A DNA stretch of 64,000 nt, taken from positions 113,835,916 through 113,899,915 of the forward strand of contig OW804098.1 of NCBI GenBank assembly GCA_942159475.1. The letters are read 5' to 3'. A model generated the notes under the pieces. That model ran no database searches. It saw only the letters and a list, made by a program, of their open reading frames with translations, and was not told where the DNA came from. This document shows, piece after piece, positions 1-11,213 of this stretch. How positions within the stretch are numbered: position 1 is the stretch's first letter; every line of letters starts with the position of its first letter. Origin of the DNA: Sthenelais limicola. Its lineage: Eukaryota; Annelida; Polychaeta; Phyllodocida; Sigalionidae. Made by a program: the position numbers and the translations under genes.

Positions 1-129
1 AATTTTCCTAACGGCGCACACTGTTTTGAATGTATTTTGCATCGGATTATTCAATGATTAGCAAGATTCCCAGTTGTTCGGTTGATGGACTTTAGAACTT
101 TATTCAAAATACTTTTCTATTCTGTTCAG

Positions 130-2602
130 GGTTTTATTGACGGTATACACCGTCCACTCAGAAGAAATCCTTAGGCAGAACTATGGCATTGTGTTCAAAA
201 GATTGAGGCACAAACTGGATACTAGAACCAATATGCAATTCATCAAAATACAAATCCCCTTAACGGTTCCGAAACCATGCCCTATAGACGAGCCATTTGA
301 ATCGGCCCTAGACTACTATAACCGTTTCTACGCCGACTTGGCGGGTTTGCAAGCAATAGTGGGGGAAGCCAATAATAAGACTTACGGTAGAATTTCCGCC
401 CTGTTAGAAGGGTTCAATGTTAAAGACGCAAGAGCTAAACGGAGAGGATTTCAGTTTATAGGCAATATGTTGAACAGAGCAGTAGGAACAGCCACTGAGC
501 CAGAATTCGAAGTAATTACTTCAGACATGAATGATCTTATCGACACTATGAGAAAAACTAAGTTAGATGATATTAAACGGGACCGCATACTAAGAGCTAA
601 TGCAATCAATGCCCATTTGGTAGCCAAATCACTAAATTCTCTAAGAGCAGAAGCGGTAGACGATTTTGAAAACTTAGACAACGATCTAGTTAAAATCGTA
701 AACGATTTGGACGATAAATTCAATTTCGCTAGTAAGAACTTCGCCAGTACAATTGCAGCAAGCGAACAACTAGCCAACGTGGCCTCCCAGTTACAGTATA
801 GACAGGGGGCCCTCGTGTTGCTTAATACCCTCTACTCTGTGGCAGATTCTTACCTTCCACTGTCGGTATTATCAAAAGAAAAGCTAGAAAAAGCGGTAGA
901 AAGATTGACCATTAACATCAGAAAACATTCTACCAACGCTATACCTCTAGGATCTTATTATGAATGGAGAAGATCGCTAGAGTCTACTTTTCACGATAAC
1001 TTGTTGACAATTCAGATCGCGATTAAATATTCCTATGCGCCGAACAGATATACAATTTACAGACCAGTAATTTTCCCTATTCCTATACATGCTCATTTAC
1101 ACGATCCTTACGGGTACACCTTGTTACAGGAAGGTGATAATCAACTGTTAGCCCTAAGCGACGATAAGCAGTATTTTATAGAAATGGATAGAGATGTGCA
1201 GGAAATTTGTAAACTTGATTATTCGAGCCATTTTTGTACTAAGAATATTATGGAATCGTCTGTTCAGAAACCTACATGTCTGATTTCTCTGTTCGCAGGG
1301 AACAATGTTGCTATTATGAAGCTATGCCATTTCAAAAGTTTTTTGACCCTTGCTATTCCTCAGACTCACATACCTTTGGAAAATGATAAGCATATACTGA
1401 TTAACAGAGGCGATACAGGTATGGTCTCATGTAGAGGACAGCCTAGTAAAACCTTGAAATTGTCAGTTTTTTCAATCGTATCACTACCATGTGGATGTGA
1501 AATCCAACTAAGATATGCTAATATAGCAGCTAAAACGTTCGGATGTGAGGAGGATAAATTTACTCTAGCAGTAAAAGCAGGTTTCAATTTACCAGTGGTA
1601 ATAGCATTTAAACTGAATATTGGAGAACTTGAAGCTAGTTCCATGCATAACCAAGTCATTCAATTAGACCTTCCTACAGGAGCAGAATTGAGAAAAGCTT
1701 TTGAAAAAGTGCTGGACGAAATTCTTGACGGCGGCCTAAATGTAATCCAAATGGCTAATGAATTATTGAATGACGATACTGAGCAGTTATCAAAATGGAA
1801 AAAGCTTCACCTGACCTACGATCACTTGAATACAATTTCACCGATCGTATGGACATCTCTTATTATGTCTACGTTAGCTTTAGCAGTGGCATTGACCATT
1901 TTAATTAAATTAAACAGGTATTTTGGCTTTCTCTGCGTGCTTCCCCAAGCCCACTCTCTCAACCTGACTCGCCTGAAGTTGGAACCATACCGGATCCACG
2001 ACTTCGACAGAGAACCAGCGTTGGAAGTCAGGGAAAGCAAGATGCCTAGGTTTCGGATCGAGGAAATGGACCACACGGACTGGGCCACCATCATCTTGGC
2101 AGTGATAGTGGCATTTTTCATTCTTAAACTTATTTGGAAGCACTGCGGTTGCATTAGGCACCGTATGCTGAAATGTTGCCTGTGTAGAGCCTGTTGCACC
2201 TCCGAGGAAGGTTGCCCCGATTGTGCGTGGCTTACCTTGAAGTTCCAGTGGAAAGACGATGCAGTCTCCATTCGGTTGCAGCAGATAGCTTACGAGGTGA
2301 ACTGCATCACTGGAACCAGAGCCCCAATCCTCCTCACCAAGAAGCTCGAATCAAACTGGTGTCTGGCTAATACCCTCTATCTTAGCTGGAAGGGCCGTTT
2401 TGTCCTCAGATGCTGGGGTGTAAACAAGAAGTTTGAGGTAAAAGAGGAGGTTAAGGTCAGCAGAAAGCAATCAGCAGTGTTAGAGAAGATTATTAATAAT
2501 CCTTGCACCGCAATCGTTCTAGTGCTAGTATATCCGAATGGAGAAAGAGTGCAGGTCGAGTGGTTAAAGCAGGATCTAAACTACCAGGACTTCGACCAGT
2601 AG
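130..2602 (+). CDS. Env-like glycoprotein of a Ty3/gypsy-type element (env relic 1, long open frame)
   Basis: An 821-codon frame with no stop. It has no ATG at its start: it opens at a pyrimidine-rich splice acceptor (TTCAG at 125-129), so the N-terminus probably came from an upstream exon outside the window. A furin-type basic site (RAKR, about residues 99-102 counting from base 137) is followed by a glycine-rich hydrophobic stretch with FIGN and GTAT. Cysteines are spread through the presumed ectodomain. Two membrane segments lie at about residues 570-592 and 650-668. A cysteine-rich juxtamembrane patch and a C-terminal domain of about 140 residues follow. The basic site plus FIG/GTAT arrangement is the pattern of F-type (baculovirus F/errantivirus-like) envelope proteins; that family call is inference from layout. 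No pol gene is visible because the window starts here. It may be an intact env in a partly seen element or an isolated remnant. Confidence 0.6.
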
Positions 2603-4659
2603 GTTATATTGTTATTGTTTTTACAAGCCCTTTTAGTGTTTAGTGATCTATTCTCTCAAACCTTATTCTACTTCTCGACGCTATGTACTAACAATTACTC
2701 CTGTCTCTTACAATATAGTTTAGAAAAGGATTTTTCTTTTACTAAAATCCGAGCCATCCGCGTGTTTTAATTTTTACCTTATGTCATTCCATGTCGAATT
2801 ATTTTTTTTTAACAATTATTACCGCTTACTCCTTGCTGACAATTCATAGTATTGGGATTTCCCTTAAAAACTGTTATTCAGTTATGTATAAAAATGAAAC
2901 AAACTGTTACTCACCATTTCTTGGAAGTAGTGACCAACCTATGTTTTCCTCCTGTGTTTCGTCATTAGGGTTACCCTCTCGGACGACGAGCTGAAGCCAG
3001 ACGCGCCCACCTTGCCGCTGGAGCTGCCTCAGTATGCCTTGTGAAGTCGTCGGGATCCCTAACATATAACTTAACTCTAGGAACTTTTCGAGAAAACAAC
3101 AAATTTAATCTTACGAACTTTTAGTAATTTTTTCAAAATGGCGTCAACCCGGCGACAGCCAGTATTTTTAGTCGTCATACGGAAGACCATATAATTACTA
3201 AGTATTTAAGTACTAAGTATTTAAGTTTACTTTTCTCACTTGTATATATTGTGTATTACATTAACATTTGAACTGTATAAAATATGTTCCTACCTGGATA
3301 AACGTCCATTTGTAGCGTGTGACAGCTCCAGTCCACGTGTGATCAGTTCCTGGAAGCCGGTGTCGCCGTAGAGTGGCAGCGGCGGGAACCACGTAGTTGT
3401 AGTTTATATTTTTTCTCTTTAACGCCAGATGGCGAGAGAAGGGAAACCTACCTTGCCGCCTAGGCACTGTACTGTGCCGAAGGGATAGATAAAGTTATAT
3501 TTGGATTTATGTTGTTTGATGTGCGAACGGTGTATGTGTTTTATTTTTGTGAAAAGAGTAACAACCAACTTAAGGCGGAGGACTTAGCCTGTATCTAGGG
3601 ATTAGGGATCAGGGTGAATATAGCAGGGACTCTTATTCCAAATCACGGGTTGTAGTTCTGGCAGTAAGATATAACAAACACTCTTCTCCGATACAGTGAG
3701 CTGAAGCTTGAGGTTGGTTTTTGTCGTTATAACAATACTCTTTCCATAAGGTTGTGACGCGATGTTTACTGTCCGGCGTCGCAGTGTCTTCTGTGTTAAC
3801 TGCGCAGTTCGCCACTATTTATATTTTTGTAGGTGTACGGTACAAAACTTTTAGCCGGTGGCGCCATCTAGTTTCACTGTTTGGACCGCCCTATTGGCAA
3901 TTTAGCATAGAGATTTTTTGTTGCCTAGATTTTCATTTGTTTGCACCGTACTACTGAGGCTTTGCATGTTAAAACCGTTTTCTTATGTGTTCATGTTCGA
4001 AAAAGCGCAGCTATTGCCATGTTTCGGCCATGAAGTCTTAGTTTTCATATTTTTTGTTTGAACAATTGTATTTTGACGGTATCGTCCTCTATTTTTGAAT
4101 TTTCTTTGATTAAAACCTTCTTTAGGCCCATTTGCGAAAATTGGGGGAGGAGTATCGAGGTCTTAACCGTTCAAATTTATATTTTGTGACATGTTTTACA
4201 CACGTATAGATGTGTAATACGCCATTTGTACCTGAAAATCAACGTTCGATTGATTTCTCTTATCCTACTCGTTTTTGAGGTTTTAGGTTACTCGCGCAGT
4301 AGCGCGTGCCTAAAGATTTGTATAGATTAAACATTTAGATATATTTTAGTCACGTGACCCAGATTCTGGAGTCGCGTGTGAGTCGCTGTAGACCAGCGAG
4401 CCCGATCGGTTACCGCCGCGCAGTTTGGTAACGCAAACTATACCAGCGTTAACCTTTCTTATGATTTATTAAAATAAAATATTATGTTCTTTATTAACTG
4501 TCTTCTAGATCAAACTAATGTTTGATCTGGAAAGAGAGGAGGGAGCTATGCTATGTATAGGTTTACTACTACTTTATTTTATGCCTTTATTATATATTAC
4601 TCTTGTATATTGACATGTATGTATGTATTGGGTAGTAACCCCCCTCTCACCTAGTGACA
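2603..4659. other. Non-coding stretch downstream of env relic 1
   Basis: No convincing gene. A purine-rich tract (4136-4152, with GGGGGAGGAG) could be the polypurine tract of the element carrying env relic 1. An LTR might then lie between about 4153 and 4660, which has AATAAA-type signals near 4470. No second copy of that stretch is in the window, so no LTR boundary can be set. Short ORFs here look like chance frames. Confidence 0.3.
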
Positions 4660-6244
4660 GGCCTGCGTGCCCAGTCACGTGGGTGACCCCCGCGTCACCC
4701 ACCAACGCAGTCTAATAAACACTCTTATAATAGTCATTGCTGTGAATGGACCTTCTTATTCCATCGCTCCCTATAACATAACAACACTACCTAGGATACA
4801 TAGTTCCTCACCAACCTGTGCTGTCGCTATATATTTGAACATGCCTGCTATGATTCACCATAAGTGTCGCTTCTACATCAATCCGATAGCGATCCCAACT
4901 ACAACAGCGATCGCTATATCAAAAGATGAGTACTTTATTACTACAAATGAACAATTCTATAATATTTTATGCCACGGAAAGCCTGCTAGACAACATGTGT
5001 AAGCTTCCACCTTTATCCTGGGCATACCCTGTTTTTGCACGGCGATCATCGGGGACACTTCTATCCCTAACTCTCGCCTGTCATGTAATTCTTCAGAATC
5101 ATTTCATTACCTTCTAAATACTGTAAATATGCCATTTATGAAAGCAATGCAGATAGATACGGATATCATCACAGCAAATAGCTTTCACAAAAAACCTTTT
5201 AACATGACTCCTCCTAACATACAAGGTTTCCTAGCGAAATTGACAACAAGACCTCTGATCAATTCAATGACCCAGATGGATCTTATGCCTTTCGCTAATG
5301 CTCTATTAAATAACGCAACTAAGCTGGAAATTCCAAACATACAGCCAATTGTAGAAGAGCCTTCAATCATGAAAGCTTTCATAAACAACCCTATATGGGC
5401 AATAATTCATCCAATTATATCATTAATGGCGTGTGCAATTTCGATATACCTATTATTTAGAAGTCACCAGGCCGCACCCATAATAGCGTTCTCATGAGCA
5501 GCAGAGGGATATGGATTTATTTCTGAAATCGAGAACGTCATATCAAACCAGAAAAATCTTTCTCATCCATTTAATGTCAGGCCTGCAAAAACAACGACAA
5601 CGCCATCTCCTCTGGACACCTTCTTCAACAATAAGGACACTCATAACCTCGTAGGAGCAGCAATTGTAATATTATTTATTTATATTGGCATCAAGATTAT
5701 TATCAAGTTTAAACGGTGCTGCTCAAACAGGATTGGGCTAGTCTCAAAGAAAAAGAGAACAACGCCCAGAATAGCCCTAAAGTTGTATGGTATAACTCAT
5801 TATTCGATTCCCCTACTGGAACTGCCATACGAGACCCAGGAAATTATACCCATATGGGCTCCCAAACTCATCGACTTCAACACATCTTGCTGTCCATCAC
5901 CCATCCTCGAGGCTCAATGGTCAGGACCAGTTTCCATACAAATTAAGAACAAGAAACAAACCTTCTATTTACCAGAATCAGTTAAAATACCCAGAGTCGC
6001 ATATCGGTCCATCACTACAATGTTAAAAGATGAAACCACTATCAAAAAGTTGATTATAGAATCAAACTTCGACAAAATAATAACCATTCCCTACGAATCA
6101 GAAGAAGAAGAAATCATCGAACATATTGAAGAAAAGATAACATTAGATTTAGAGGAAAAAGAAATGCAACCAGCCACAGGAGCAGTGTTTCTAGAACTAG
6201 CCAAGTCACTTCTGACAAACCCGACTCAGGTAATGGCCGAATAA
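4660..6244 (+). pseudogene. Broken Env-like gene of a second gypsy-type element (env relic 2)
   Basis: The remains of a second, divergent env. The upstream part (about 4660-5110) needs at least one frame change. From 5129 the frame runs through a first membrane segment (about 5393-5460), is cut by an in-frame TGA at 5495-5497, then stays open in the same frame through a second membrane segment (about 5659-5700), a KRCC juxtamembrane patch and a C-terminal domain ending at 6244. The order TM, linker, TM, Cys-rich patch, C-terminal domain matches env relic 1 and the env of the complete element at 35.5-38.7 kb. The furin-type site and fusion-peptide region are not recognisable. This is an inactive relic; a sequencing error at the TGA would not repair the upstream frame break. 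Confidence 0.55.
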
Positions 6245-7194
6245 AGTAAGGGTTAGAAACAGTAAAGAAATCAAAAACGACAACCATTTCAGTATAGGCT
6301 AAGGAATTGTCTTGCCAAAGATACATTATGTTGATATTTGAACTCGATATATGCCATAGCATGTTTACATTCCAGAATCTTTATAAGATAACACCAGCGT
6401 TTATGTTTATATTTGGTTGTTCACTTTGAGATGATCGACTAAGCAATTGGTCGCGTGTATACTATTGTGTAAAAGGATAAGATAACACCTCTCTTTGAAC
6501 AAAAACCAAGCTGATTAAGATTCTTTTTAACAGCTATCGGTAACTGCCACCGAAGGACGAAACAATGTAAATACAAGTTCACACTTTGCGATTACTTTAT
6601 ATATTCGAGCATTTTTTTTTTCTTTCAAGTAAGAATATACGTTGAATAATTTGAATGTTTTTATTGTACATATGTGTAATACCTTAATGGGATATCACGC
6701 ACCTGGATACCCATAGAAAGGAAGTTACTAGAAGAACCCGTGATGATTTATGTATATATATATATATTGTGAAGATCTCTATTAGAGACACGAGATGTTT
6801 GATACACAAGCCGGAAAAAGGTATATAGGAAAACCAACAAAAACAAGAGGGTTATGAAAACCTACAAGTTACAAAATATCCACAAATAGGATAGTTTTCA
6901 ATACTAATTTTGTACACATTGTTATAAGTGATCAAGTCACAGGTATTCTCTCTTTGTTTTAGTTAAAACTATTTGTTGAAGTAAAATATTCATAAGCTTA
7001 GCCGCTACGCCCGGCCCATAGGCAGGCAAGCATGATATTATATTCCTGAAATATTACGTATTACCTTGATATTCCTCGTCCTTTATACAAACTCGCAACA
7101 AGGTTTCTTTATGTTTTATTATGTGTTTTTCTTCAGTAGTTAGTAAACTAATATGATGTCTACGGAGAGACAATCACTGAAGCCGGGGGCATTA
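6245..7194. other. Presumed 3' untranslated part of the env relic 2 element
   Basis: No ORF of note. It contains a short TA microsatellite (about 6751-6768) and ends in a G-rich tract (CCGGGGGC at 7184-7191) just before the candidate LTR, as expected of a polypurine tract, though it is short and imperfect. Confidence 0.3.
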
Positions 7195-7875
7195 TGTTAC
7201 GAGCTATATTGTCCACGTAAGAACTATAAAGGTATTACGTAAGGTTACCTAACAGTAACGGTATATGATCAATATGGAATATTGGATTCCATAAGCGATA
7301 GCCTTATGAATATTCATTAGTTAAGTTACAAGGTCTCACACTAGGTGAACCATGAGTATATGGGTCACACCCAGGTCACACACCAGGTGGACCACAAGTA
7401 ATTGGGTCACACCCAATTGGGCCATAGCCTAATGAGACATACAGTCTGATTGGGTATTACCAACAGACAAGGCTATTGGTCCAACCAATATCCCTAGCCT
7501 CATTGGCTGGATATAGGGACCCCCATGGTCCATATGTATAATCTAATATCATTGGTTAATACTAATGAGAGTAAGGTAATTATGACTTGATTGGCTTAAT
7601 TATGCGCATGTGCATGCATGCGCAGTACATGTATCTCATATATATAAACCCATGTTTCCTCAATAAAAGTTACGTCTAAACAGGACGAATCTCTGCGTGA
7701 TTATTCATAGAGTTAGGCTATCCTTAGCCTAGACTCTCGTTCGATTAATATTCATATAATATCTCCAATACTCTACTGCAAGCTACCCTATACCTCGGAG
7801 ATATTCCATTCATATCCATATAAGTATCTATTTATTATTATGTATACTATCGGTTGCTGGAGTCTACTCTCCACA
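7195..7875 (+). repeat. Candidate LTR (3' or solo) with CCAAT-rich U3
   Basis: It starts TGTTAC and ends CTCCACA, so it has TG...CA ends. It contains repeated ATTGG/CCAAT motifs between about 7390 and 7560, a TATA box (TATATAA, 7641-7647) and a polyadenylation signal (AATAAA, 7662-7667). That is the layout of U3-R-U5. It follows a G-rich tract and lies downstream of env relic 2. No second copy is present in the window, so the boundaries are inferred from the ends alone. Confidence 0.4.
7641..7647 (+). promoter_or_regulatory. TATA box in candidate LTR
   Basis: TATATAA lies 15 bases upstream of an AATAAA signal and downstream of several CCAAT-type motifs. It is a plausible core promoter of the LTR. 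Confidence 0.35.
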
Positions 7876-8064
7876 TTCTTTTTTAAACAGATTTTATTTT
7901 GACATAAATTTCACATAAGTGATAGCTTTCAATGTTCGAAAATATTTCTGATCCAAATACAAAGATTACATACAAAAAATAATCATCCACGCGTTTAGAG
8001 TTTAGGATGATCTCACAAATTATATTTAACAGAGATCTGATTAAATGGCTCAAGTGCATTATAT

Positions 8065-8348
8065 GTGATGTGTTTCACAAATGAGTCACAAGTGGCAAAA
8101 TTGATATTTTTCAAAGTATTTTTCTCACAGGCTTTCTTTATTTGAATGCTCTGATTTTGCATAGGGTTTAGCACTTATAGTCATATAAATCCATGTAAGA
8201 AACTTCAGGACATTGTATCAAATATTTCCTTGCGTTAAATAAAAATATCAAAGTTAAAATATAGAAATACTTATTAGGTGTCCCAGTATTTACTATCATT
8301 GGAATCACCTTAATCTCCTCTTTTCAGATATGCTGATATCAAATCCCC
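8065..8348. repeat. MITE family A, 3'-truncated copy
   Basis: It begins with the family A terminus GTGATGTGTTTC and the ATGAGTCACAAGT subterminal motif. The interior matches the other copies in this window (for example the TACTATCATTGGAATCACCTT block), but it stops before the second terminal inverted repeat. Confidence 0.7.
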
Positions 8349-8603
8349 TATTTTTCTTTTTTAAACATATTCTATTTCAACAAACAATTCCACACAAATG
8401 GTACGTTTCAAGTTATCGAAAGCAATATGTGAAGAGATAAATAATAATAGGAGTAACAACTTAACTCTATGTTAATTTACACTCATAATCCAACAATGCA
8501 TATTTAACAATGACTTAAGGTGTTGTGTCAACGAAGACTGATTCCTTACATGTTTCCTTCTACAAGATTCTTCTATTAGATTGATCTTTTCCAAATTTTT
8601 CAG

Positions 8604-8843
8604 ACTGTTTTCCACATCAGGAGGGGAATCATCTACTCCTGCCTGTGTTGGGCCATTGCTGTTGTTGGCTACGTGTCAGTTGCCTTAGACGAACGGTTGA
8701 TTGGGAAATACAACACAAACGTAAGGATATGCAGTTTGCAGAACAACCAAGCATTCCGTCAACTTTGGCTTGGTGTTACCGTTGTCATTCGCCATGTACC
8801 TTTATTCCTTGCTACAATTATTTATTGCCTTATATTTATTAAG
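8604..8843 (+). CDS. Class A GPCR, exon encoding TM4 and TM5 (partial gene)
   Basis: An 80-codon exon bounded by a pyrimidine-rich acceptor (ending TTTTTCAG at 8603) and a GTATGT donor at 8844, phase 0 at both ends. The translation gives a TM4-like helix with the usual Trp (CWAIAVVGY), an extracellular loop with a Cys (RICSL) able to form the TM3-ECL2 disulfide, and a TM5-like helix (about the last 28 residues) containing a Pro. Together with the exon at 13018 it gives TM4-TM7 of a rhodopsin-family receptor. Exons for the N-terminus and TM1-TM3 are not recognisable in the 8.6 kb to the left, so they lie outside the window or are lost. The ligand cannot be predicted. Confidence 0.7.
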
Positions 8844-9218
8844 GTATGTATTGCTTTTTTATGTTTTCATGGGTAGTATTAGTGTCAACAGGACATTTGT
8901 GAAGTCACCATAAATTGTATCTTCAAACATATAACTCTAATTTAACAGATAACTCAGATTTTAGACAAATGCTATGCTGAAAATGCAGTCCAACATTATC
9001 AGAACTAATTGTTCATTCATTACAATACCATATATATTTAGATATATCAAGAATTTATCATTTCTTTCTATCTAATTGAGCAGACGTTACCAAATTATAT
9101 TACATTTTTATTCTCCCACCTTTAGACCAGGTTGCCCCAACACTTTTATGTTGAAACGTGTTGCAGAAATATTATCGAATTGCAACCTTATGTGTTGCTT
9201 GATCATGCATTTGGTTTG

Positions 9219-9279
9219 ACGTTGGGTCAAATCGCATGACACCCCATTGAAAGGGGTGGGGTGCGATTTGACCCAACGT
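9219..9279. repeat. Near-perfect hairpin
   Basis: Left arm ACGTTGGGTCAAATCGCA (9219-9236) pairs perfectly with 9262-9279, and an inner ACCCC/GGGGT extension closes a short loop. The stem is at least 18 bp. No transcript evidence is available. Confidence 0.6.
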
Positions 9280-9338
9280 TGAGAAAATTATCACACCTCT
9301 GCCTGTGCTGAAAGTAAAAATAATTTTGTTGTCATTTA

Positions 9339-10700
9339 TGATATGTTCCAGTCACAAGTCGCAAAATTGATATCTTTCAGAGTGTTTTTAACAAGATCTC
9401 TTCATTGAAATATTCTGATTTTTAGGGGGTTTAGCACTATAAATAGTCATATGAATCTAAGTACCAAATTTCGGAACATTGTATTAAGATGACTCAGTAG
9501 TGATTTTGATTATTGATGAATTTCTCTAAAGTTTTAACCAATGATACTTGACATGAAATAATGATTATTGAATGAAACAAAAATAAAGGTCACCACGCAA
9601 TTTTTCATGCTATGGCGGTATGGAGATAGAAATAATAAATCATATTTGAGTAATTTTACTACATGGGGGTAATTTATTAACATAATTCGTTTAAAATGGT
9701 TCTGACATGAATTCAGACATCAAATTTCACCCAGGCATTCAACATATATATACTTATCATCACATAATTTTTTCGCCCTCAGATTCTGAGTTAGCCCCCT
9801 GGAAGCCCCCTAGTGGCAGTATGGGGCACTAGCAAAATTGACTTTGGCTAATGACAAGCAGCGTTTTTTAAAAAAAACTGTTTGATGAATATTTTTAAAA
9901 TTTAATAAGAATGTAGATACAGTATTTGCTAACTCATATACAAAAAATCAGGATGGCTTACCAGGCTAGATTTTCCTATATTACGGCTTATTTGGGGCAA
10001 AAATGGAAATTCCTGATAAATATTTTAATTGAACAAAAATGGCTGCATAAATCTCAATGAACTTCAATATGGATGCAGCTATCATAGTTACTAACGCACA
10101 CACAAAGAATCAGCAAGAATTTCCCGGCTGAATTTTTTATATAAAAACTTAATTATGAGAAAATTGGCTAAAAATGAGAAAATTCTTGATAAATATTTGA
10201 TTTATACAGGAATGAAATTTGAAATTTAATATGGATGTAGGGACCGTAGATACTATCTCCCACACCAAAAATCAGCATAGATTTTCTGGCTGAAATGCTT
10301 ATATGAAGACAATATACATATTTTGTCTGCATAATGCTGATATTCCCTGCTTTATGTATTGAATACACATTGCATGAAAAATGGCAAAAGTTGTAACCCA
10401 CTACTCACACTAGGAGTTGCTGCGCACCCCGTTACAAAATCACTACTGAGTCACCTTAAATATATCTTCTGAAGGCTTTCGGATTGGAGTATATTTAGTT
10501 ACTTTACTAATTACCCATCCAGAAACATTGCAAACTCTTTGTTTCAAAAATAAAAAAAAACAAAGTTAAGATATTGAAATACTTATTAGGTGTCCTAGTG
10601 TTTACTATCATTGGAATTACCTTGATCTCATCTTTTCAAATATGGTTATATCTCAATATCAATTTTGCGACTTGTGACACATTCTACTGGAACACATCAC
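9339..10700. repeat. MITE family A copy interrupted by element B
   Basis: The left half (9339-9487) and right half (10456-10700) together match full-length copies elsewhere in the window. The right end is the standard terminus (GACTTGTGACACA...AACACATCAC). Element B sits between them with a TTAA duplication. Confidence 0.7.
9488..10455. mobile_element. Element B: 968-bp TIR element with TTAA target duplication
   Basis: TTAA at 9484-9487 and 10456-10459 flanks inverted ends: left GATGACTCAGTAGTGATTTT and the reverse complement of the right end, GGTGACTCAGTAGTGATTTT (19 of 20 identical). Removing the element and one TTAA restores continuity with other family A copies. TTAA duplication is characteristic of piggyBac-type transposition. 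There is no coding frame, so it is non-autonomous. The interior has about three degenerate direct repeats of roughly 150-160 bp (near 9900, 10060 and 10218). Confidence 0.75.
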
Positions 10701-11011
10701 ATATATTTTTTTTTTTTTTTTTTTATTTAGGATGTTTATACAGCAAGTCAAACAATACAGTGAAACATAATTGTGACATAGGCTCACGGGTTTAATTCAT
10801 TTAAGAATTGCCATGGTTATTCTGCCCACTGCTGTGTCTAGCTATTCACTAATGCTACCGCTAGTATTTTTAATACTTACTCTTATGCTAATGAGTATAA
10901 GGGTATACATAAATGCGTTATATAAAATTTTGTGAGGGTAGGGATGTGGAGAAGGGGTGAGATGAGCGGTTATGATGGTTATGTTGGGTGGAATGTCTAT
11001 TTCTGTTTCAT

Positions 11012-11208
11012 TGGTCAGGAAGAACTTACCGCATGGCCGGTGCGTTTTGTGGTTGTGTGTTGTTTTAGAGTGCATTTTAGTAGTGTAATTTAAGCATTCA
11101 CGGTCCAGCGGGAAGTTTCTGCATGGGCTGTGTTTGCTCTGTGTGACTGCAGGTGGTTGTGAGTGCAATTTTAGCAATCTTGGGTCAGCGGGAAGTTTCT
11201 GCATGGCC
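11012..11208 (-). repeat. Short tandem repeats in the LINE 3' UTR
   Basis: Three spaced copies of a GGTCAGCGGGAAGTTTCTGC-like block begin near 11012, 11100 and 11182 (period about 82-88 bp). The first copy is degenerate. Confidence 0.5.
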
Positions 11209-11213
11209 CACTA

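Noticed and set aside
1366..2271. Minus-strand frames inside env relic 1
   Set aside because: Antisense shadows of the 821-codon env frame.
4153..4660. LTR of the env relic 1 element
   Set aside because: No TG...CA ends or second copy could be identified; noted only as a possibility.
10842..11204. 120-codon minus-strand frame after the reverse transcriptase
   Set aside because: It lies in the LINE 3' UTR; its internal repetition comes from the DNA repeat block.
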